A stretch of DNA of 64,000 nucleotides from assembly GCF_050589645.1 (NCBI RefSeq), contig NZ_JBNGOQ010000004.1, positions 310,001-374,000 on the forward strand, read 5' to 3'. Each line of letters opens with the position of its first letter. Within the stretch, counting starts at the first letter, position 1. Below are positions 50,915-59,582 of this stretch, in pieces. The notes beneath the pieces were generated by a model. The model was given only the letters and a program-made list of their open reading frames with translations. It had not been told where the DNA came from and did no database searches. Source of the DNA: JBNGOQ01 sp050589645. GTDB lineage: Bacteria; Bacteroidota; Bacteroidia; Flavobacteriales; Flavobacteriaceae. Made by a program: the position numbers and the translations under genes.

Positions 50915-51667
50915 TCGATACTGCGCACTATTCTTGCGATGCTCCCTCCGTATCAGGAACAGATCATACCACAACCGAAAAAAATAGGCGAGCTTTACCT
51001 TGGAATCTCCTTGGTCTATCCATTGCCGCACGGGAATCTCCTCCATTTTGGCCAATGCCACCGGCTTGCCGTAGGCTACCAACAATCTGCTAAAGAGTTC
51101 CACATCGAACAACCATTTTGAGATAAACGGGCGCTCGAACAGTATTTGCGAAAGGGAGGCCTTAAATACCTTGCAGCCACACTGGGTATCATAGACCTTC
51201 AGGTCCAGAATATTGGAAATAAAGGTGGCAATAACGCGACCAAAAAGAAAACGGGAGAATTTTCGTTCCACCACCGACCCTATTTTTAGGATTCTGGAGG
51301 CAAAAACAAATTCCTTGCCGTCAACAAGATAGGAGTTGAGCGCGTAACATTCCTCCAGGGAAGTGGCCAGGTCGGCATCCAAATAGGCGAGTACGGGCGA
51401 TTGCGTTTTGGCGTTGCCCTCCAATACCCCCTTGCGTACGGATTCTGCCTTTCCCAAGTTCTTTTCATTGTTCAGCACCACGACCTGATGCGGAAAGTCA
51501 TTTTGTAAAGTATGCAATCTTTGTAGGGTCTTGTCCGTAGAGGCATCATTGACAAAACAAAGTGCCACCTGTGGATGTTGGTTCAGAAAGGCAGAAAAAT
51601 CGGCGACCGGTAGTCGATAGTATTCGTTAAAACAGGGAACAACAATGGTTAGTTTTTTTTGATCCAT
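50909..51667 (-). CDS. GT2-family glycosyltransferase, dolichyl-phosphate glucose/mannose synthase-like
   Basis: A 252-residue product. TIVVPCFNEYYRLP starts the nucleotide-sugar domain, and VNDASTDKTL and LDADLATSLEECY (DxD-type metal site) follow. FDVELFSRLL is the segment typical of polyprenyl-phosphate hexose synthases. There is no long hydrophobic tail, so it acts at the cytoplasmic membrane face. It could supply the polyprenyl-linked sugar for the GT39-like enzyme at 48080, which lies in the same orientation one gene away; that pairing is inference. Confidence 0.88.
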   Translation of the reverse strand: MDQKKLTIVVPCFNEYYRLPVADFSAFLNQHPQVALCFVNDASTDKTLQRLHTLQNDFPHQVVVLNNEKNLGKAESVRKGVLEGNAKTQSPVLAYLDADLATSLEECYALNSYLVDGKEFVFASRILKIGSVVERKFSRFLFGRVIATFISNILDLKVYDTQCGCKVFKASLSQILFERPFISKWLFDVELFSRLLVAYGKPVALAKMEEIPVRQWIDQGDSKVKLAYFFRLWYDLFLIRREHRKNSAQYRL

Positions 51668-51785
51668 TAAGGCGGCTTTGCTTGCATCCGGTATACCAAA
51701 CCTTCCAGATGCGTCTAATTTACAAATTTGACCAAGGATTTTGTGATATGCCTTAAAAAACCCTCTGAAAATTTTATAAAACCCC

Positions 51786-51793
51786 TAGATTTG
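51786..51793 (+). promoter_or_regulatory. Candidate -7 box before the ketosynthase gene
   Basis: TAGATTTG fits TAnnTTTG and ends 20 bases before the ATG at 51814. Confidence 0.35.
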
Positions 51794-51813
51794 TGCCACT
51801 ATTACCATATCTC

Positions 51814-52974
51814 ATGGACCAAACCATTTCCATAACCGCCCTAGCCTCGGTATCACCTTTGGGTGCCTCGCCCCAGGCTGTTTGGGAGGCCTATAAACAA
51901 GGGGCCCACTGTTTGGAAGAACGGAATTTTGGGGAAATCAAGGCCTGGGTAGCACCCATTTCCAGGGAAATACAACGAGAAATAGATTCGCTGGGGGCAT
52001 CCAATCCAAAATACGGCAAGTTGGATCGCACCGTACTTTACGCACTCTTCACTGCAAGAAAAGCGGTCGCTCAAGCTGGGTGGAACTCCAAGGACAACTT
52101 TGGGATTAATATGGGTTCCTCCAGGGGGGCAACAGCCCTTTTCGAAAAATATCACGAAGAATTTATTCGTAAAAAAAGGACTTCAACCCTTTCTTCGCCA
52201 ACCACAACCTTGGGAAACATCTCGTCCTGGGTGGCCCATGACCTGCAGACCAAGGGTCCAGAAATATCGCATTCCATTACCTGCTCTACAGCCTTGCATG
52301 CGTTGTTGAACGGGGTAGCTTGGATTAAAAGTGGAATGGCCGATAAATTTTTAGTGGGAGGGAGCGAGGCCCCCTTGACGCCATTCACCATAGCGCAAAT
52401 ACAAGCGCTTAAAATTTATGCCAAAGGGAATGGGGCATACCCTTGCCGGGCCTTGGATCTGGAAAAGCGGGAAAACAGCATGGTCCTTGGCGAAGGAGCT
52501 GCCGTGGCCTGCTTGGAAAAGGGAAGCCCTAAAAATGCCTTGGCCCGTATTCATGGAATGGGCTACGCCACGGAACCCTTGGAAAGCAACACTTCCATTT
52601 CTACGGATGCCGTTTGTTTTCAGCAATCTATGAAAATGGCCTTGGGGACCCTATCACCGGATGAAGTGGACATCATTGTCATGCATGCCCCGGGGACGGT
52701 TAAGGGAGACAGCTCCGAAAAAATGGCCATAGATAAAATATTTTGTAACAAATTACCTTTTTTGACTACGAATAAGTGGAAGATAGGACATACGTTCGGA
52801 GCTTCAGGCTTGTTGAGCATAGAATTGGCCATCTTTATGCTAAGGTCCCAAACTTGTATACCCGTGCCCTACGTCAACAATCAAAATGTTCCCGAGAACA
52901 TCCAAAAGATCCTTGTTAATGCTGTTGGCTTTGGAGGAAATGCTGTATCTATCCTGCTCTCAAAAAGCATTTAA
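51814..52974 (+). CDS. Beta-ketoacyl-ACP synthase homologue in the biotin locus
   Basis: A 386-residue thiolase-fold enzyme from ATG 51814. The Cys-His-His triad of FabF/FabB type is complete: C157 (SITCSTALHAL), H291 (VMHAPGTVKGD) and H326 (KIGHTFGASG). MGSSRGA and VLGEGAAVACLE are ketosynthase marks. It condenses acyl thioesters with malonyl-ACP. Lying between bioA and bioB on the same strand, it may extend the pimelate chain, since no bioC, bioH, bioG or bioW gene is visible. A general fatty-acid role is the alternative. Confidence 0.86.
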   Translation: MDQTISITALASVSPLGASPQAVWEAYKQGAHCLEERNFGEIKAWVAPISREIQREIDSLGASNPKYGKLDRTVLYALFTARKAVAQAGWNSKDNFGINMGSSRGATALFEKYHEEFIRKKRTSTLSSPTTTLGNISSWVAHDLQTKGPEISHSITCSTALHALLNGVAWIKSGMADKFLVGGSEAPLTPFTIAQIQALKIYAKGNGAYPCRALDLEKRENSMVLGEGAAVACLEKGSPKNALARIHGMGYATEPLESNTSISTDAVCFQQSMKMALGTLSPDEVDIIVMHAPGTVKGDSSEKMAIDKIFCNKLPFLTTNKWKIGHTFGASGLLSIELAIFMLRSQTCIPVPYVNNQNVPENIQKILVNAVGFGGNAVSILLSKSI

Positions 52975-53034
52975 ACTTAGAAGGGATTACCGAAGAAATC
53001 CCTTACTTTTATAACCAACCTAAACTTGAAATAT

Positions 53035-53613
53035 ATGGAACAATGGTTTACTGCTTTACCACTTTTTGAAAAAATTTACTGGGTTGTGGCCATACTGGCC
53101 TCAATTATTCTTGTAATACTTATCATTTTGACCTTAATTGGCGGGGATGCCGATGGAATGGATGGCGATGTGGATGCGGATATTGATGGAGATACTGGAA
53201 TAGGGTTTCAATTCCTGTCCTTTAAAAATTTAATGGGTTTCTTCTGCATTTTTGGCTGGTCAGGCATTGCAAGCATCGATGCGGGTTTTTCAAAAGTTAT
53301 GATTATCCTCATATCCACCGTTTGTGGACTTCTCATGATGTTAGCCATGGCCGCCTTGTTCTACTATCTGGGGAAACTGCAGAGCAGTGGCACCCTAAGG
53401 CTCCAAAATGCCATGAATCAGATAGGGGAAGTATATCTTACCATTGGTGCAAATCGATCAAGCATGGGAAAGGTCAGCATTACCGTACAGGGAACGCTCA
53501 GGGAATTGAACGCCTTGACCGACGAAGAAAATGACCTTGTCATGGGCAATGTAGTACGTGTAAGGGAAGTCACGGATAACGGAATATTAATTGTAGAACT
53601 CTTAAATAAATAA
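53035..53613 (+). CDS. NfeD/YqiJ-like membrane protein, partner of flotillin
   Basis: A 192-residue product from ATG 53035 (MEQWFTALPLF); a TTG nine bases upstream is also open. Three hydrophobic helices are visible: residues about 15-38, 65-85 and 85-112. An acidic loop (GGDADGMDGDVDADIDGD) separates the first two. The C-terminal 70 residues (VYLTIGANRSSMGKVSITVQ, NVVRVREVTDNGILIVELL) look like the OB-fold of NfeD-type proteins. It is four bases before the flotillin gene, the classic NfeD-flotillin pair of membrane microdomains. Confidence 0.82.
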   Translation: MEQWFTALPLFEKIYWVVAILASIILVILIILTLIGGDADGMDGDVDADIDGDTGIGFQFLSFKNLMGFFCIFGWSGIASIDAGFSKVMIILISTVCGLLMMLAMAALFYYLGKLQSSGTLRLQNAMNQIGEVYLTIGANRSSMGKVSITVQGTLRELNALTDEENDLVMGNVVRVREVTDNGILIVELLNK

Positions 53614-53617
53614 CCAA

Positions 53618-55069
53618 ATGTTACTAATACCATTACAACTTGGCGGAAGCGCCTCATTGCTGGCAATTGCCTTTGCAGTACTGTTCTTATTTGTCATTAT
53701 CATCTCATTTATTAGAAGGTATAAACGCTGTCCTTCCGATCGGATCTTGGTGGTCTACGGCAGGGTGGGTTCCGGAAATTCTGCCAAATGTATCCATGGT
53801 GGTGCCGCCTTTGTTTGGCCGGTCATACAAGACTACCAGTTCTTGGACCTTACGCCTATCTCCATCGAAGTGGATCTGGTCAATGCATTGAGCAAGCAGA
53901 ACATTCGCGTAAATGTACCTTCTAGATTTACCATTGGTATTTCTACGGAACCAGGGATTATGCAGAATGCGGCGGAACGTCTGTTAGGGCTGGGAATGCA
54001 AGAGGTGCAAGATTTGGCCAAGGAGATTATTTTTGGTCAACTTCGTTTGGTGGTAGCTTCCATGGACATCGAGGAAATCAATTCAGATAGGGATAAGTTT
54101 TTGACCAACATATCACAAAGTGTGGAATCTGAACTGAAAAAGGTGGGCCTAAAGCTTATCAACGTAAATATTACGGATATCGTAGACGAGTCCGGATATA
54201 TAGAGGCATTGGGTAAGGAAGCTGCGGCCCATGCCATCAATGCGGCCCGTAAGTCGGTAGCCGAAAAGAATAGGGACGGTTCAATTGGGGAAGCCAATGC
54301 GGTGCAAGACCAACGAACCCAGGTAGCTGCCGCGAATGCCAAGGCTGTGGAAGGGGAGAACGTTGCCAAGATTGATGTAGCCAATTCTGATTCCCTGAGA
54401 AGACAGCGCGAAGCAGAGGCGGAGCGCACTGCGATAGCATCCGAAAAAGTACAATCGGCCAAAGCGTTGGAAGAATCGTACGCGGCAGAGAAGGATGCCG
54501 AAATTGCTCGGGCAGAACGCGAGCGGAGTTCCCAAATTGCAGATATTGTAGTACCTGCAGAGATAGATAAGCGGAAAGTAGAAATCGATGCCGAGGCCGA
54601 GGCCGAAATGATCCGGAGGAAGGCCAAGGGTGAAGCCGATGCTATTCTTTATAAAGCAGAAGCGGAGGCCAAAGGAATTTTTGAAGTATTGACCAAGCAG
54701 GCAGAAGGTCTGGATAAAATTGTAAAGGCAGCCGGCAATGATCCCAAGGACGCCGTCCTGTTGTTAATAGCTGATAAACTCCCAGAATTGGTGCAGACGC
54801 AGGCAGAGGCTATAAAGAACATCAAAATTGATAAGGTAACCGTTTGGGATTCCGGGGCAAAGACCGGCGACGGGAAAAATTCTACGGCCAATTTTATTTC
54901 AGGGATGTACAAATCCGTGCCTCCCTTACAGGAAATGTTTAACATGGCGGGAATGCAACTGCCGGAATATTTAAAAGGGAAAAACTTGGAAACTCCTGTT
55001 GAATCCCAAACGGAGGACACTAAAAAAACCAAACCCCAAAAATCCGATTCCGAAGATTCGTCTGAATGA
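53618..55069 (+). CDS. Flotillin-family (SPFH) protein
   Basis: A 483-residue product. An N-terminal hairpin (LLAIAFAVLFLFVIIISFI) anchors it in the membrane. The SPFH/band 7 domain spans about residues 40-220 (CIHGGAAFVWPVIQDYQFL; AERLLGLGMQEVQDLAKEII). A long Ala/Glu-rich coiled coil (about 225-370) follows, with DAEIARAERERSSQIADIVV. It assembles membrane microdomains with NfeD-type partners. A terminator follows at 55095. It interrupts the biotin group between the ketosynthase and bioB. Confidence 0.9.
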   Translation: MLLIPLQLGGSASLLAIAFAVLFLFVIIISFIRRYKRCPSDRILVVYGRVGSGNSAKCIHGGAAFVWPVIQDYQFLDLTPISIEVDLVNALSKQNIRVNVPSRFTIGISTEPGIMQNAAERLLGLGMQEVQDLAKEIIFGQLRLVVASMDIEEINSDRDKFLTNISQSVESELKKVGLKLINVNITDIVDESGYIEALGKEAAAHAINAARKSVAEKNRDGSIGEANAVQDQRTQVAAANAKAVEGENVAKIDVANSDSLRRQREAEAERTAIASEKVQSAKALEESYAAEKDAEIARAERERSSQIADIVVPAEIDKRKVEIDAEAEAEMIRRKAKGEADAILYKAEAEAKGIFEVLTKQAEGLDKIVKAAGNDPKDAVLLLIADKLPELVQTQAEAIKNIKIDKVTVWDSGAKTGDGKNSTANFISGMYKSVPPLQEMFNMAGMQLPEYLKGKNLETPVESQTEDTKKTKPQKSDSEDSSE

Positions 55070-55094
55070 TCGATTGATAATCCAGAAGGTACAA

Positions 55095-55129
55095 GGAATC
55101 CGAGGAAATTATTTTCTTCGGATTCTTTT
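55095..55129 (+). terminator. Terminator after the flotillin gene
   Basis: GAATCCGAGGAA and TTCTTCGGATTC pair with one mismatch-like wobble around a six-base loop, followed by five T. Confidence 0.82.
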
Positions 55130-55185
55130 TGCCCAATCTTGTTATTATCCCAATTCAATTATTGGGAATTGATTTTCAAATGAGC

Positions 55186-55193
55186 TACTTTTG
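55186..55193 (+). promoter_or_regulatory. bioB promoter: -33 TTG and -7 box
   Basis: TACTTTTG fits the -7 consensus TAnnTTTG, with a TTG at 55162-55164 giving a 21-base spacer. The start codon is 20 bases downstream. Together with the terminator just upstream, this indicates separate transcription of bioB. Confidence 0.55.
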
Positions 55194-55213
55194 ACCCTTA
55201 ATTCATTTTCCTT

Positions 55214-56320
55214 ATGAGCGTAGCAAGACACGACTGGACACGGCAGGAAATCCTAGATATTTACAACATGCCCTTAATGCAGTTACTTTACGAAGCCGCA
55301 ACAGTGCACCGTAAGTACCATGACCCCAATACCGTTCAGGTATCCACACTATTGTCCATTAAGACGGGTGGATGTCCGGAAGATTGTGGGTACTGCCCGC
55401 AGGCGGCAAGATACCACACGGATATTGAAGGCAATGATCTCATGACCGTTTCCCATGTAAAGGCACAGGCGCTCCGTGCCAAGGCTTCCGGAAGCTCCAG
55501 GGTCTGTATGGGCGCTGCTTGGAGAAACGTAAAGGACGGGCCGGAATTTGATCAGGTGTTGGAGATGGTCCGTACCATCAACAAGTTGGATATGGAGGTA
55601 TGCTGTACCTTGGGCATGTTGACCGAAAATCAGGCCAAGCGTTTGGCCGAAGCCGGTCTTTATGCCTACAACCATAACCTGGATACCTCGGAGGACTATT
55701 ACAAGGATGTGATCTCCACTAGGGCCTTCGAAGATCGCTTGGAAACCATAGACAATGTTAGAAAGAGCAACGTTACCGTCTGCAGCGGGGGGATTATTGG
55801 CATGGGAGAAAAATTGGAGGACAGGGCGGGCATGCTGGTGGCGCTTTCCACTCTGGACCCCCAACCGGAATCCGTTCCGATCAACGCGCTCGTCGCGGTA
55901 GAGGGTACACCCATGGAAGATATGGAACCCATTGCCATTTGGGACATGATCCGTATGGTGGCCACTACCCGTATAGTAATGCCCATGACCCAGGTACGCC
56001 TATCTGCCGGACGTACGGAGATGAGCAGGGAAGGGCAGGCCATGTGCTTTTTTGCAGGGGCCAATTCTATCTTTGCGGGAGACAAACTATTGACCACGCC
56101 CAATCCGGACGTGAACGAGGACATGGAAATGTTCGAACTATTGGGCCTAGTCCCCCAAAAACCCTTTGTAAAATTGCCCAAACCCGAAACCGTTGAAGCG
56201 GAAGACTCCAATTTGCAACCGCTTGGGGAAAAACCGAAATGGACCCGACCTGGCCATGTCATAGCTCGTAACGAGTCGGCGAAAGGAAAGACCAAACTAC
56301 AGGACCAATCCCTGGAATAA
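55214..56320 (+). CDS. bioB: Biotin synthase
   Basis: A 368-residue radical-SAM enzyme that inserts sulfur into dethiobiotin. The radical-SAM cluster ligands are C54, C58 and C61 in GGCPEDCGYCPQ. KASGSSRVCMGAAWR, YNHNLDTSEDYYK and RLSAGRTEM are the family's substrate and [2Fe-2S] segments. The C-terminus is longer than E. coli BioB (346 residues) by a charged tail (about residues 325-368). It has its own promoter and lies downstream of the flotillin terminator. Confidence 0.96.
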   Translation: MSVARHDWTRQEILDIYNMPLMQLLYEAATVHRKYHDPNTVQVSTLLSIKTGGCPEDCGYCPQAARYHTDIEGNDLMTVSHVKAQALRAKASGSSRVCMGAAWRNVKDGPEFDQVLEMVRTINKLDMEVCCTLGMLTENQAKRLAEAGLYAYNHNLDTSEDYYKDVISTRAFEDRLETIDNVRKSNVTVCSGGIIGMGEKLEDRAGMLVALSTLDPQPESVPINALVAVEGTPMEDMEPIAIWDMIRMVATTRIVMPMTQVRLSAGRTEMSREGQAMCFFAGANSIFAGDKLLTTPNPDVNEDMEMFELLGLVPQKPFVKLPKPETVEAEDSNLQPLGEKPKWTRPGHVIARNESAKGKTKLQDQSLE

Positions 56321-56384
56321 GAAAATTTTAAGATGTTTTTTGTTGAGGTTGTTTAAATTTGAAGTTTAAATAAGTTAATTCGCC

Positions 56385-57254
56385 TTGAATCTACAGGAAA
56401 TAACCAGGGTAGCCACCATTAGCAAGGAGGAGTTCATAGAAGACTTCTTTAAGCCGCAGAGACCGGTCGTGATCGAAAGGTTTGTGGAGGACTGGCCGGC
56501 GTATTCCAAATGGAATCTCGACTATATGCGCAGTGTGGCCGGAGACAAAACCGTACCGCTCTATGATGACAGGCCCGTAAACCATGAGGAAGGGTTTAAT
56601 GAGCCACATGCCCAAATGAAGATGTCGGAATACATTGACCTACTGCGTTCCGAACCCACCAAGTATCGTATTTTTTTGTGGAACGTCCTGAAAGAGGTAC
56701 CCGAGCTTCGCAAGGACTTCAATTTCCCCGATTTTGGCTTAAAGCTCATGAAGGGACTGCCCATGCTCTTTTTTGGTGGGGAAGGCTCCAATACGTTTAT
56801 GCATTACGATATAGACCTGGCCAATATCTTCCATTTTCATTTTGAAGGGAAGAAGGAGTGCATCCTTTTTCCACAATCTGAGAGCAAGTTTCTCTATAAA
56901 GTACCGCACTCCCTCATAACACACGAGAGCATTGATTTTTCGGATCCAGACCTTGACAAATGGCCCGCCTTGAAGCAGGTATCGGGCTATAGGGCCTATC
57001 TTGGCCATGGAGAGGTGCTCTACATGCCCGAAGGATATTGGCACCATATGAAGTACATTACCCCTGGCTTTTCTATGAGTCTGCGGGCTATTGCCCGAAA
57101 TCCAAAGAATTTGGGAAGGGCGCTGTACAATGTATTGGTAATGCGCTATTACGACAACCTCATGCGCAGGCTAAAGGGTCAGGAATGGATCGATTGGAAG
57201 AACCAACAAGCTATCGCCAGGACCCACAGGAGCTTAAATGGCGCCATTAGCTGA
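56385..57254 (+). CDS. JmjC/cupin-like Fe(II)-dependent oxygenase domain protein
   Basis: A 289-residue product of the cupin-like (JmjC) family. The metal-binding facial triad is visible as H140-x-D142 (FMHYDID) and a distal H220 or H221 (GYWHHMKY). FFKPQRPVVIERFVEDWPA is the usual N-terminal segment. The family includes protein hydroxylases. The start is TTG at 56385: the in-frame codon nine bases upstream is a stop and there is no ATG, while MNLQEITRV fits the expected N-terminus. Its 3' end overlaps recX by eight bases. Confidence 0.85.
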   Translation: MNLQEITRVATISKEEFIEDFFKPQRPVVIERFVEDWPAYSKWNLDYMRSVAGDKTVPLYDDRPVNHEEGFNEPHAQMKMSEYIDLLRSEPTKYRIFLWNVLKEVPELRKDFNFPDFGLKLMKGLPMLFFGGEGSNTFMHYDIDLANIFHFHFEGKKECILFPQSESKFLYKVPHSLITHESIDFSDPDLDKWPALKQVSGYRAYLGHGEVLYMPEGYWHHMKYITPGFSMSLRAIARNPKNLGRALYNVLVMRYYDNLMRRLKGQEWIDWKNQQAIARTHRSLNGAIS

Positions 57255-57720
57255 GCAGTTCATTTAGCTTTTCATAGACCAGATCGGTTTCCCATCCTCG
57301 GTACAGGAGATAGTCCGCCAGTTTTTTTCTTCGTTTGGCCCAATCCTTATCGCTCAAGGACGCCAACCTCTTTTTTGCCAGGGTATCAAGGGTTTCCAAA
57401 TAGGCACCTTCATTTATTTCGCACAATGCGGAGTTGATGTTGTATTTAGAGATGTTCCGCAATTTCAACTCCCTGACGATCCGGTTTTTGCCCCATTTTT
57501 TTATGGAAAACTTGCCCCTTGCAAAACTTTTCGCAAAACGCTCCTCGTTCAGATAATTTTGCTGGATCAAATGTGCCATGATCAAGTCAATGGCTTCAGG
57601 AATCATTCCCATATCCCTTAATTTAGTAGTAACCTCTTTATGGCAGCGTTCTTGATAGGCGCAGTAATGTTCTATCCTGTTGGTGGCCTCAGCAACGGTA
57701 TATGATTTGCTCACTTGCAT
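57247..57720 (-). CDS. recX: Regulatory protein RecX
   Basis: A 157-residue product from ATG 57720. It consists of the three-helix repeats of RecX (IEHYCAYQERCHKEVTTKLRDMG, DLIMAHLIQQNYLNEERFAKSFARGKFSIKKWG, LADYLLYRGWETDLVYEKL). It modulates RecA filament extension. The rng terminator lies just upstream, so it is transcribed separately. Confidence 0.9.
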   Translation of the reverse strand: MQVSKSYTVAEATNRIEHYCAYQERCHKEVTTKLRDMGMIPEAIDLIMAHLIQQNYLNEERFAKSFARGKFSIKKWGKNRIVRELKLRNISKYNINSALCEINEGAYLETLDTLAKKRLASLSDKDWAKRRKKLADYLLYRGWETDLVYEKLNELLS

Positions 57721-57739
57721 GGGCCAAAGGTAATGAAAC

Positions 57740-57770
57740 AAAAAAAGCGACCCCGTTTCCGAAGTCGCTT
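57740..57770 (-). terminator. Terminator of the ribonuclease G/E gene
   Basis: On the minus strand AAGCGAC and GTCGCTT form the stem, with a run of T after it, seven bases past the rng stop. Confidence 0.88.
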
Positions 57771-57776
57771 AAAATT

Positions 57777-59324
57777 TTAGTAAATGGTCTTACCGTCCTT
57801 ATTCTTAAAACGGTATTCGAGATAATTGTATGCATCCCTAGGTTGTATTTTTACCCACTTTTTGTGTTCCAAAAACCATTTGGAGCGCATGGATGGGAAA
57901 CCTTTGGTAATGTAGGCCGCTATAAACGGATGTATGTTCAATACAATTCCGTTGTCCTTGGCAGGTCCCTTGAGCAATTTTTCAAGGTCTGCGTTTATTT
58001 TGTCCAATAAAACAATTGGGGCTTCTACCTCTTGGCCATTGCTGCCAGGGATTTCCTCGGTTGTTTTAATGTTCATTTCCGGCCTTACCCGTTGCCTTGT
58101 AATCTGTATAAGTCCAAACTTGCTTGGAGGCAGTATTTTGTGTTTGGCCCTGTCTTCCTTCATCTCATTTCTAAGATGATCAAAAAGCTTTCTTCTGTGA
58201 TCGGCCTTTCCCATGTCGATAAAATCGACAACGATAATACCTCCCATATCCCGCAACTGTAATTGTCTTGCAATCTCGGAGGCGGCCAACAAATTTACTT
58301 CAAAGGCAGTGTCTTCTTGGTTTTTGGCTTTGTTGGAACGGTTACCGCTGTTCACGTCTATTACGTGCAACGCTTCGGTATGTTCAATAATCAAATACGC
58401 ACCCTTGCTCATAGAGGCGGTGCGGCCAAAAGAAGTCTTTATTTGCCTTTCTATCCCAAACTTTTCAAATATGGGAACAGAAGAATTATACAACTTTACA
58501 ATAGATTCTTTCTTGGGTGCAATTTCTAGTACATAATCTCTGATTTGATCATAAAGCGTCTCATCATCAACATGGATACCCGTAAAGCTATCGTTGAAAA
58601 TATCCCTTAGGATCGAAGAGGCTCTATTGAGCTCTATCAATACCTTGGATGGATGGGGCGCTTTATACAATTTCTTACACATTGCCGACCATTTGTCGAG
58701 CAAGTTTTCCAGATCTTTGTCCAGTTCTGCTACTTTTTTGCCTTGTGCAACTGTTCTGATGATAACACCAAATCCTTTTGGCTTAATACTTTTTACAAGT
58801 CTTTTTAGCCTGTCTTTTTCTTCCTTGCTCTCTATTTTCTGTGATACGGAGACACGGTCAGAAAAAGGCACCATTACCAAGTAGCGTCCGGCTATGGATA
58901 GCTCGGAACTAATTCGAGGTCCCTTGGTAGATATGGGTTCTTTAACAATTTGCACCAATAAGGATTGATTCGCCCTGATAACATCATTGATGCTACCATG
59001 CTTATCAATATCTTTTTCGAATGGAAAGTCCTTTAGGGAATAGTTTCTTAATTTTCCCGTACTGACTCTTTTTATGAATTTTAACATGGAAGACAATTGC
59101 GGACCAAGGTCATGGTAATGCAGAAAGGCATCTTTTTCATAACCTACATTTACGAAGGCCGCGTTGAGACCGGTTACCGGTTTCCGAACTTTGGCGATCA
59201 GAATGTCGCCAACAGAGAAATTGTTGTTGTCCTCTTCTTTATGTAATTCTATAAGTTTTCCATCCTTTAATAAGGCAAAATCGACGGCAGTGGAACTAGA
59301 TCTTACGATTAATTCTTTATTCAC
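57777..59324 (-). CDS. rng: Ribonuclease G/E family endoribonuclease
   Basis: A 515-residue product that processes rRNA and mRNA in the cytoplasm. The S1 domain is at the N-terminus (about residues 35-125); the catalytic part includes LHVIDVNSGN and GGIIVVDFIDM with the metal-binding Asp residues. The start is set as GTG at 59324, giving MNKELIVRSS, the usual N-terminus in this phylum; a TTG nine bases upstream is also open. No long C-terminal degradosome scaffold is present, so it is RNase G-like. Confidence 0.92.
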   Translation of the reverse strand: MNKELIVRSSSTAVDFALLKDGKLIELHKEEDNNNFSVGDILIAKVRKPVTGLNAAFVNVGYEKDAFLHYHDLGPQLSSMLKFIKRVSTGKLRNYSLKDFPFEKDIDKHGSINDVIRANQSLLVQIVKEPISTKGPRISSELSIAGRYLVMVPFSDRVSVSQKIESKEEKDRLKRLVKSIKPKGFGVIIRTVAQGKKVAELDKDLENLLDKWSAMCKKLYKAPHPSKVLIELNRASSILRDIFNDSFTGIHVDDETLYDQIRDYVLEIAPKKESIVKLYNSSVPIFEKFGIERQIKTSFGRTASMSKGAYLIIEHTEALHVIDVNSGNRSNKAKNQEDTAFEVNLLAASEIARQLQLRDMGGIIVVDFIDMGKADHRRKLFDHLRNEMKEDRAKHKILPPSKFGLIQITRQRVRPEMNIKTTEEIPGSNGQEVEAPIVLLDKINADLEKLLKGPAKDNGIVLNIHPFIAAYITKGFPSMRSKWFLEHKKWVKIQPRDAYNYLEYRFKNKDGKTIY

Positions 59325-59446
59325 CTGAATCAATTTATGTCCATTCGCATATCGCGATGGATCGATTAAACAATATATATAAACAGGTTGTATAAACCCG
59401 TCGAAATCCTATTTTGGAATTTCTATGTCAATGAACGTATAAAACG

Positions 59447-59474
59447 AAAAAGTAGTTTTTAAAAACTACTTTTT
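59447..59474 (-). terminator. Terminator overlapping the end of the small basic gene
   Basis: AAAAAGTAGTTTTT and its complement AAAAACTACTTTTT form a 14-pair perfect palindrome with T runs in both directions. It includes the stop codon of the 29-residue gene and separates it from rng. Confidence 0.85.
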
Positions 59475-59555
59475 CTTATGGCGGTTAGCTCTCCTCCTTT
59501 TTTTTCTTTTATGGGTAGCTACCTTATGTCTTTTTCTTTTCTTACCACTCGGCAT
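59466..59555 (-). CDS. 29-residue, extremely basic protein, probable small ribosome-associated protein
   Basis: ATG at 59555 to TAG at 59466, 29 residues, starting MPSGKKRKRHKVATHKRKKR and continuing RRANRHKKK. More than half of the residues are Lys, Arg or His, and none is acidic. I recall near-identical tiny proteins at this position in many Bacteroidota. The spacing of KRKRHKxxTHKRKKRxRxNRHKK resembles the bS22/AURKAIP1-COX24 class of small ribosomal proteins, but this assignment is from memory. It lies 27 bases after the HU gene, on the same strand, and ends in a terminator. Confidence 0.7.
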   Translation of the reverse strand: MPSGKKRKRHKVATHKRKKRRRANRHKKK

Positions 59556-59582
59556 AGAGTTCTACTTTTTTTAATTAATGGT

